This document shows, piece after piece, positions 29,180 through 34,325 of a DNA stretch of 34,325 bases. The notes beneath the pieces are model-generated. The model did no database searches. It saw nothing but the letters and a program-made list of their open reading frames with translations, and was not told the DNA's origin. Both the position numbers and the translations under genes were made by a program. The first letter of the stretch is position 1. Each line of letters opens with the position of its first letter. Source of the DNA: Spirochaetaceae bacterium (GTDB taxonomy: Bacteria > Spirochaetota > Spirochaetia > Treponematales > Breznakiellaceae); contig JAITKV010000003.1 in assembly GCA_031278215.1 (NCBI GenBank), positions 1-34,325 of the forward strand, read 5' to 3'.

Positions 29180-31894
29180 ATGCTTAAAGCTATTGAACTG
29201 GAAAAAGCTTACAATCCCCGGCTTTTTGAAGATGCGATTTATCAACGGTGGAAAGATTCGGGGGCCTTTGCGCCCCGGGGAACAGGCAAAAGTTTTACGA
29301 TTGTCATTCCCCCTCCCAATGTAACCGGGATGCTTCATCTGGGCCACGGGCTTAACAATTCCCTCCAGGATATTATTATCCGGTTTCATCGCATGCGGGG
29401 AGAAAAAACCCTGTGGATACCGGGCGCCGATCACGCCGGAATTGCCACCCAGAATGTGGTGGAAAAAAAGCTTCGGGCGCAGGGCGTACGCCGCCAGGAT
29501 CTGGGGCGGGAAAAATTTGTCGAAGAAACCTGGAAGCTTACCGCCGAACACCATAAGATCATTTCCCGCCAGCTGGCCAGAATCGGCGCTTCGGTGGACT
29601 GGAACCGGGAACGCTTTACCCTGGACGCGGGCCTTTCTAAGGCCGTGCGGGAAGTGTTTGTAACCCTCTATGAACGGGATCTGCTGTACAAGGGAAATTA
29701 CCTTGTAAACTGGTGCTGTTCCTGCGGAACCGCCCTTTCGGACGACGAAGTGGAACACAATGAGTCCCCCGGAAAAATGTACCACCTTCGCTACCCGGTA
29801 AGGGGGGAGAAAGACCGGTTTATCGAGATTGCCACTACCAGGCCCGAAACCATGCTTGGCGACACCGCCGTCGCGGTGCATCCCGAAGATCAGAGGTATG
29901 CGGACTTTGTGGGAAAAACGCTTATTCTTCCTCTAACGGGCAGGGAAATTCCCGTGGTGGCCGATGCCTATGTGGACAAAAAGTTCGGCACCGGGGCGGT
30001 AAAGATCACCCCCGCCCATGATCCCAACGACTGGGAGCTGGCCAAACGGCATGATCTTCCGGCCGTGAACATCCTTACCCCCGCCGGCAGACTGAACGAT
30101 GAAGTTCCCGAAGCGTACCGGGGTTTGACGGTGCAAAAAGCCCGGGACCTGGTGGTGGAGGATCTAAAAAACGGCGGCTTTTTTGTCAAGGAAAAGGACA
30201 TAAGCCACGCCGTGGGCCACTGTTACCGCTGCCGGACGGTGATAGAGCCGTTTCTTTCGGAACAGTGGTTTGTGCGGATGAAGCCGTTGGCAGAAAAAGC
30301 CCTGGCAAGCTGGAGGCGGGGGGAACTGGTGTTTTATCCCCGGCGGTGGGAACATACCTACGAACATTGGCTTTCCGGCATCCGGGACTGGTGCATCAGC
30401 CGCCAGCTCTGGTGGGGCCACCGTATTCCCGCCTGGACCTGCGGGGACTGCGGAAAAACCTTCGTATCCCGGGTTGATCCTTCCGCCTGTCCCCACTGCG
30501 GTTCCGCCGCCATTACGCAGGATCCCGGCGTCCTTGACACGTGGTTTTCAAGCTGGCTCTGGCCCTTTACAACCCTGGGCTGGGAAGACCCGTCCTGCAA
30601 AACCAGCGACTATGCGGCCTTTTATCCAACCTCGGCGCTGATTACCGCGTACGATATTATTTTTTTCTGGGTAGCCAGGATGATCATGGCGGGCCTTGAG
30701 TTTACCGGCAAAGCGCCCTTTCGGGATATTTACATCCACGGCCTTATCCGGGACAAAAAGGGCCGCAAGATGAGCAAAAGCCTGGGGAACGGCCTGGACC
30801 CGCTGGAACTGGTGGACGAATTCGGCGCCGACGCGCTTAAATGTACCCTGGCCTTTATGTGCGCCCAGGGTCAGGATATTCTTATCGACAAGGACTCCTT
30901 TAAGCTGGGTTCAAAATTTGCCAATAAAATCTGGAATGCCAGCCGGTATATTTTGATGAACCTTGAAGGCTGTTCCCTTGCAGCCAATCCGGAACTGGCG
31001 CCGGTGGACAGATGGATCTATTCCCGGCTTAACGGCGCCGCCGGATATATTACCGAAGCCTTTCTTTCGTACCGCCTTAACGAAGCCGCCCAAAAAGCCT
31101 ATGAATATTTCTGGAACGATTTTTGCGACTGGTATGTGGAAGCCACAAAACTTTCCATGAAGAGCGGGGATGATGCGGAAAGGGACAGGGCTGTAACGGT
31201 ACTGCTTACGGTGCTGGCCGAATCCCTGCGGCTCCTTCATCCCCTGCTTCCCTTTGTAACCGAAGAAATTTACGGCAAGCTGCCCGGGGACTGTAAACAA
31301 AACGGAGACGGTCGGCAGGAAGAGCTTCTTATCAACGCGGAGTACCCCTCTTACCGCGACGGACGGCGGGATGATGAAGGGGAGGAGCGGTTTTCGTTTT
31401 TACAGGATCTGGTCAGGCAGATCCGGACCCTTCGCGCCGAGTGCGCCATAACTTCGGATAAGCGCCTGCGCTGCGAGGCAAGAACCGGAGGGGGAAAAAG
31501 CCGGGAAAAAGCGGCCTTTCTTCAGGAAAACGCCGGCTTGGTCAAACTCCTGGCCGGCCTGGGAGATCTGCGGGTTGTCCCGGGGGGAACCGGCGGCGCC
31601 GGCGATGAAGCCGGCGGCGCCATAGTCTTGGCGGGCCAGGACTACGAGGCCCATGTTTATATAGCCGAGGCGCTTAACATGACCGCCCTGGCGGAAAAAT
31701 TCCGGCGCAACCTGGAACGGGATAAAAAGTACGTTTCTTCCCTGGAAGCAAAGATCTCCAATCCCGATTTTATAAAAAACGCCCCCCCCGAATTAGTTGA
31801 CGGTGAAAAACGAAAACTTGCCGAGACTAAAGAAAGAACCGGAACCATCGAAGCGTATCTAAAGGATATGGCCGGAACCAAGGAGCGTGAATGA
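29180..31894 (+). CDS. valS: Valyl-tRNA synthetase
   Basis: Charges tRNA-Val. 904 residues. Motifs: HIGH form PPPNVTGMLHLGHGLNNSLQD, the editing-domain signature TTRPETMLGDTAVAVHP, an inserted zinc-like cysteine group (TCGDCGKTF...CPHCGSAA), GVLDTWFSSWLWPF, the KMSKS loop KGRKMSKSLGNG, anticodon-binding WNDFCDWYVEATK, and a C-terminal coiled coil (LAEKFRRNLERDKKYVSSLEAKISNPDFIKNAPPELV). ATG 29180 is chosen because the promoter ends seven bases before it. The stop overlaps the next start by four bases. Confidence 0.97.
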   Translation: MLKAIELEKAYNPRLFEDAIYQRWKDSGAFAPRGTGKSFTIVIPPPNVTGMLHLGHGLNNSLQDIIIRFHRMRGEKTLWIPGADHAGIATQNVVEKKLRAQGVRRQDLGREKFVEETWKLTAEHHKIISRQLARIGASVDWNRERFTLDAGLSKAVREVFVTLYERDLLYKGNYLVNWCCSCGTALSDDEVEHNESPGKMYHLRYPVRGEKDRFIEIATTRPETMLGDTAVAVHPEDQRYADFVGKTLILPLTGREIPVVADAYVDKKFGTGAVKITPAHDPNDWELAKRHDLPAVNILTPAGRLNDEVPEAYRGLTVQKARDLVVEDLKNGGFFVKEKDISHAVGHCYRCRTVIEPFLSEQWFVRMKPLAEKALASWRRGELVFYPRRWEHTYEHWLSGIRDWCISRQLWWGHRIPAWTCGDCGKTFVSRVDPSACPHCGSAAITQDPGVLDTWFSSWLWPFTTLGWEDPSCKTSDYAAFYPTSALITAYDIIFFWVARMIMAGLEFTGKAPFRDIYIHGLIRDKKGRKMSKSLGNGLDPLELVDEFGADALKCTLAFMCAQGQDILIDKDSFKLGSKFANKIWNASRYILMNLEGCSLAANPELAPVDRWIYSRLNGAAGYITEAFLSYRLNEAAQKAYEYFWNDFCDWYVEATKLSMKSGDDAERDRAVTVLLTVLAESLRLLHPLLPFVTEEIYGKLPGDCKQNGDGRQEELLINAEYPSYRDGRRDDEGEERFSFLQDLVRQIRTLRAECAITSDKRLRCEARTGGGKSREKAAFLQENAGLVKLLAGLGDLRVVPGGTGGAGDEAGGAIVLAGQDYEAHVYIAEALNMTALAEKFRRNLERDKKYVSSLEAKISNPDFIKNAPPELVDGEKRKLAETKERTGTIEAYLKDMAGTKERE

Positions 31895-32445
31895 CCAGTT
31901 ACGAGATGATGATCCTTAAGGGAACATATCTTGCTCCGTATATCCAGCTTGCCACCCTGCTTATCGGTAAGACCCGGGAGGGGGGAGGGAATATGTTCCG
32001 CCACCAAATCGACACCATGGCCACCCTTATCGACTACGGACACATCGATTCGGTGCTTCTTAAGGCGTCTTTGGTTCATGATGTGGTGGAAGACATTCCT
32101 GAATTTAACCACAACCTGCTGCTTTCGATAGATTTTGAAAGCCCCGCGGTTTACGATCTGGTGCTGCAGGTTACCCGCAATCCCGGCGAGGCCAAGGGAG
32201 ACTTTCTTGCCCGGATTAGAGAAGCGGGTTCACGAAACGCCAAAATACTTAAAACCGCCGACCGGATATCCAATATGATTTCTTTGGGGTATGTAAACAA
32301 TACCGAGTTTATTGCCCGGTACACCGGGGAAACGGAAGAATATATTTACCCCATAGCCGAAGAAGTTGACAAAAATATGCTTGCGGAACTTGAGTCTTTG
32401 GTAAATTCCCGGCGCCGGTATCTTTCGGCCATTCAACAAACATAG
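31891..32445 (+). CDS. Small HD-domain protein, RSH/SAH-like (p)ppGpp hydrolase
   Basis: 184 residues, one domain. Metal-binding and catalytic motifs of the RelA/SpoT hydrolase fold are in order: H38 (MFRHQIDT), HD at 63-64 and ED at 67-68 (LVHDVVEDIP), and KTADRISNM. No synthetase, TGS or ACT domain follows, so it resembles stand-alone small alarmone hydrolases (SAH/MESH1 type), expected to degrade (p)ppGpp with Mn2+. It overlaps valS by four bases (ATGA). Coupling to a tRNA synthetase gene fits a role in amino-acid-stress signalling, but that is inference. The substrate could be another nucleotide. Confidence 0.8.
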   Translation: MTSYEMMILKGTYLAPYIQLATLLIGKTREGGGNMFRHQIDTMATLIDYGHIDSVLLKASLVHDVVEDIPEFNHNLLLSIDFESPAVYDLVLQVTRNPGEAKGDFLARIREAGSRNAKILKTADRISNMISLGYVNNTEFIARYTGETEEYIYPIAEEVDKNMLAELESLVNSRRRYLSAIQQT

Positions 32446-32452
32446 GAAGCTA

Positions 32453-32519
32453 GTTATACACAATAGATTTTGGTTTGTAGGCAAGGAATTACTAATTCTT
32501 TGCCTACAAACAATTACAA
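32453..32519 (-). repeat. Dispersed hairpin-promoter repeat copy B
   Basis: Inverted relative to copy C. Arms TTGTAGGCAA (32475-32484) and TTGCCTACAA (32500-32509) pair perfectly around a 15-base near-palindrome (GAATTA core), followed on the minus strand by the conserved tail ACCAAAATCTATTGTGTATAA. Compared with copy C, arm bases differ on both sides so that pairing is kept. It starts eight bases after the HD gene stop and may also terminate that transcript. The promoter boxes here are weaker (CTACAA/TATAAC). Confidence 0.8.
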
Positions 32520-32548
32520 ATAGATTTTTTAAAAACCGTAAAGCCAAA

Positions 32549-32953
32549 TTAGGATCGGTTTACCGGTGCGGTAAAACCGGCAAAATTAAAGAACGTTTTA
32601 TTTTTAAAACAATACCTTACGCAGAGCCCCGCAGTAACGCCGCAGATAAAACAACTGACAAACCGGATAAGCAATACCGCCGGTCCCAGCGCGGCGCTGT
32701 AGAAAAGCAGCTGCGGATTAAGCAGAATTGAACTCATCATGAACGCGGCAGGCCAGTCGTCTTCCATGCCCTTTTCCGAAAAAGAAGCGGCAATCGGGAT
32801 CGTACCGTACATACACAGGGGGGAAGCAATGCCGGTAAGGGAGGCGGGGATTAGCCCCAAAACGCCCAGCTTCTTTTTCTGCAACCCGGCAATCTGCCGG
32901 AACTGGACGTCAAAGTAATACCAGAAATAAATTCGCGGGTTAGAGGCCGGTAA
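32549..32953 (-). pseudogene. Fragment of a YraQ/ArsP-type permease
   Basis: An open frame of 134 codons without a good start (TTG 32884 is possible). The segment LGLIPASLTGIASPLCMYGTIPIAASFSEKG, then AAFMMSSILLNPQLLFYSAALGPAVLLIRFVSCFICGVTAGL, matches the central part of COG0701/DUF318 permeases (PLCSCG-x-IP-x-A-x-S, then PQ-x-N or LMNP). Family members are ~300 residues with about eight helices. The N-terminal helices and the whole second half are absent, so it is probably a remnant. Upstream, the frame closes at a stop (32954-32956). Confidence 0.6.
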
Positions 32954-33120
32954 TTACCCCCTCGCCGTTTACATAAGCCCGGGGAACAAGGGGCCCGCCC
33001 TGTTTATAGCGGAATCTTCCAGCGTCCGCCGGGCTTAACGCATAACCGGCAGAAGATAGCCAGGGCCGGGGAGGTTCATTGGACTTGTTCGATAACCCGG
33101 TTGGGTATCTCACAAGTCTT

Positions 33121-33185
33121 GCAAAATGCTCCGCATTTTGCTGTTTTTAAGCGGAATTTGTTCGGAAACTGAGGTTTCCGAACAA
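33121..33185. repeat. Two adjacent perfect hairpins
   Basis: GCAAAATGC-TCC-GCATTTTGC (33121-33141; 9-bp arms) and TTGTTCGGAAAC-TGAG-GTTTCCGAACAA (33158-33185; 12-bp arms, perfect) lie 16 bases apart upstream of the SH3-like gene. Purpose unknown. Confidence 0.75.
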
Positions 33186-33281
33186 CTCTATTTATGATTT
33201 TTTGTACACCGTTAACAAGATTTACCAACCGATTGCACCTAAGGTTCCGGCTGTATATAACACAAAAATTTCCTAAAAATA

Positions 33282-33310
33282 TTGACAAATAAGAATATCT
33301 ATAATATAGT
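33282..33310 (+). promoter_or_regulatory. Promoter of the SH3-like secreted protein
   Basis: TTGACA (33282-33287), 17 bases, TATAGT (33305-33310). AAGGAG (33327-33332) lies six bases before ATG 33339, so this gene has a normal short leader. Confidence 0.7.
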
Positions 33311-33338
33311 GTATACACGAAAACATAAGGAGTTCTAT

Positions 33339-33953
33339 ATGAAAAAATTTACTTTTTTAACGCTCTTGATTTTTCTGGCAGTTTTTCTTTTTGCTCAAAC
33401 CGCGAGCGATTATGATAAAATTTTAACGGGAGATTTTTCTGCTTTTGTTGGATATTATGTAAATGAAAGTAATAATAGAAGATTTCTTCCATCAGATGGA
33501 AAAATATCAGCGCCCAGTAATTATCAAACAGGTAACTTTAAAAAAACAGGGGGTGTTTATACCTGGGATATATGGGGTAGTCAGGAAGGCTCTTCTGTAA
33601 TGCTATTCCCTATTGGGGTAGATATTAGAGGAATTAAGACAGATACAACAAGAGTTCGTATATGTTTTACTACGCTTCGTTTGGATACTCCTTCTAATTC
33701 TAATGCCGTGTATTACAAAGAATCCAAGTTTCCGGCCACACATGTCGTATCTGAGAATCTCGAATTAAAAAACTTAGAGGACTTAAATTCAGAAACAATA
33801 AAGATTCTGGAAAAAGGTACCGAGGTGCTGGTTCTACTGTGGAGAAACAATGTAATTATAGATGGTAACTCTGGAAGATGGGTATATATATGTACCATTG
33901 ATGGTGCATCAGGGTATTGTTACTCAGGTTATTTAGAAGAAATTAAAGAATGA
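33339..33953 (+). CDS. Secreted protein with C-terminal SH3-like domain
   Basis: 204 residues with a clear signal peptide (MKKFTFLTLLIFLAVFLFAQ). The last ~65 residues (LNSETIKILEKGTEVLVLLWRNNVIIDGNSGRWVYICTIDGASGYCYSGYLEEI) match the bacterial SH3 pattern: helix or turn, KGTEV-x-VL, GRWVYI, GYCYSGYL. Such domains often bind cell wall or protein ligands. The central region is unrecognised; its GGVYTWD string resembles the aromatic repeat of the first ORF of this window (weak, perhaps chance). The AT-rich base use differs sharply from the core genes. ATG 33339 is chosen by signal peptide and AAGGAG. A perfect hairpin follows the stop. Confidence 0.75.
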   Translation: MKKFTFLTLLIFLAVFLFAQTASDYDKILTGDFSAFVGYYVNESNNRRFLPSDGKISAPSNYQTGNFKKTGGVYTWDIWGSQEGSSVMLFPIGVDIRGIKTDTTRVRICFTTLRLDTPSNSNAVYYKESKFPATHVVSENLELKNLEDLNSETIKILEKGTEVLVLLWRNNVIIDGNSGRWVYICTIDGASGYCYSGYLEEIKE

Positions 33954-33957
33954 GTCT

Positions 33958-33978
33958 CCGCGGAGCAGAGCTCCGCGG
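33958..33978. terminator. Perfect GC-rich hairpin after the SH3-like gene
   Basis: CCGCGGAGC-AGA-GCTCCGCGG with 9-bp arms begins four bases after the stop codon. It lacks a clear T-tract (TATTAAA follows). It may terminate or protect the transcript end, or belong to the local palindrome family. Confidence 0.5.
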
Positions 33979-34268
33979 TATTAAACCGGCCCTTCGAATA
34001 AAAACAGACGCCACTTTACATAGGTCTGTTTGTGTTTGGCAGTTGCTTTCGCAGCAATTGCAAGAGCCGGTAGGCCCCTCGGCCTCCGCAACGGCAAGTT
34101 CGGCTTGGGCAATACACGATTGTAATTGCTTGTCAGGCAAAGAATTAGCTAATTCCCTGCCTGACAAACCAAAATCTATTGTGTATAATGTATTATGGTG
34201 AATTTAATAGAATTTATTTCACAATTATGTAAAACGTGTACAATAGTGCATTATTTTCAGAATGTAAT
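33979..34268. other. Intergenic region with repeat copy C
   Basis: No gene recognised. It contains a string (GCAGTTGCTTTCGCAGCAATTGC, ~34041-34063) similar to one near 1311, the full repeat copy C, and an AT-rich stretch with TACAAT (34239-34244) before a partial ORF. Confidence 0.5.
34120..34189 (+). repeat. Dispersed hairpin-promoter repeat copy C
   Basis: Arms TTGTCAGGCA (34130-34139) and TGCCTGACAA (34158-34167) pair perfectly; the loop holds GAATTAGCTAATTC, itself a perfect palindrome. The tail contains CTGACA (34161-34166), 17 bases, TATAAT (34184-34189). The promoter points right toward the partial ORF at 34269. Because the -35 lies in the right arm, hairpin extrusion and promoter use would compete. 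Confidence 0.85.
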
Positions 34269-34325
34269 ATGCTTATTAGTGAAGAACGCCAAGATCCTTT
34301 TGAAACTTCAAAGAGAAAATGCTAT
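34269..34325 (+). CDS. Possible start of an ORF running off the window
   Basis: ATG 34269 opens a frame of 19 codons (MLISEERQDPFETSKRKCY) to the window edge. No ribosome site is clear. It lies 80 bases downstream of the repeat-borne promoter and behind a TACAAT hexamer. Too short to identify. Confidence 0.3.
   Translation, partial: MLISEERQDPFETSKRKCY

Larger units (their letters stand above)
32520..33281. other. Decayed intergenic region
   Basis: No intact gene was recognised. It holds the permease remnant (32549-32953), a second short open frame (32940-33113 minus, 57 codons, GTG start, ending NGEGVITGL) of unknown meaning, and two adjacent hairpins (33121-33185). It runs up to the promoter of the SH3-like gene. 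Confidence 0.5.

Noticed and set aside
28997-29881. A 294-codon minus-strand frame over the ispH end and valS start
   Set aside because: It covers conserved ValS coding sequence and the valS promoter, and shows no recognisable motif.

Overview
The window looks like a stretch of spirochaete chromosome, most likely from a Treponema-type anaerobe of the termite-gut kind. That placement is inference from gene content: YajC-SecD-SecF followed by IspH and ValS, a rubredoxin, an oxygen-sensitive type of PurF with Fe-S cysteines, paired cNMP/GGDEF proteins, and a GC-rich housekeeping core with abundant GGG/CCC codons. No rRNA, tRNA, CRISPR array or complete insertion sequence was seen.

Layout. 1-1400: an AT-richer cell-surface-like ORF (leucine-rich-repeat region plus G-x-Y-T-W repeats), then an intergenic stretch with a dispersed promoter-bearing repeat and three tandem palindromes. 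1409-2268 (minus): two translationally coupled Rrf2 regulators. 2399-7252 (minus): an SDF-like transporter, then hisC-hisD-radical SAM. 7309-7904 (plus): a Phd-like/PIN toxin-antitoxin pair. 7938-10293: an SDR dehydrogenase and an aldehyde dehydrogenase. 10432-12431: two coupled cNMP-GGDEF proteins, the first degenerate in both domains. 12493-12942: rpiB. 12966-13943 (minus): a secreted alpha/beta hydrolase. 14022-16717: purE-purC-purF. 16909: an XRE regulator. 17434-19586: pgi plus a flavin-reductase-like gene. 19604-21906 (minus): a LysM lytic transglycosylase with a coupled secreted protein. 21972-24190: a membrane protein plus a TPR lipoprotein. 24231-24682 (minus): a rubredoxin plus a small unknown protein. 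24836-29093: yajC-secD-secF-ispH. 29180-32445: valS plus a small HD (p)ppGpp-hydrolase-like gene. 32446-34325: a decayed AT-richer region with a second repeat copy, a permease remnant, palindromes, a secreted SH3-like protein, the third repeat copy and the start of another ORF.

Most genes are housekeeping: histidine and purine synthesis, sugar phosphates, Sec export, isoprenoids and translation. The most unusual property is window-wide. At about ten genes a promoter-like -10 hexamer lies only 6-10 bases before the start codon, usually with a -35 box 17-18 bases further up. These transcripts would be leaderless or nearly so. Several occur as divergent pairs sharing or overlapping promoter boxes. 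Other genes here (ALDH, pgi, rubredoxin, the SH3 protein) keep clear Shine-Dalgarno sites, so two initiation modes would coexist. The second notable item is a roughly 70-bp hairpin repeat ending in an outward CTGACA-N17-TATAAT promoter, found in three copies within the AT-rich flanks.
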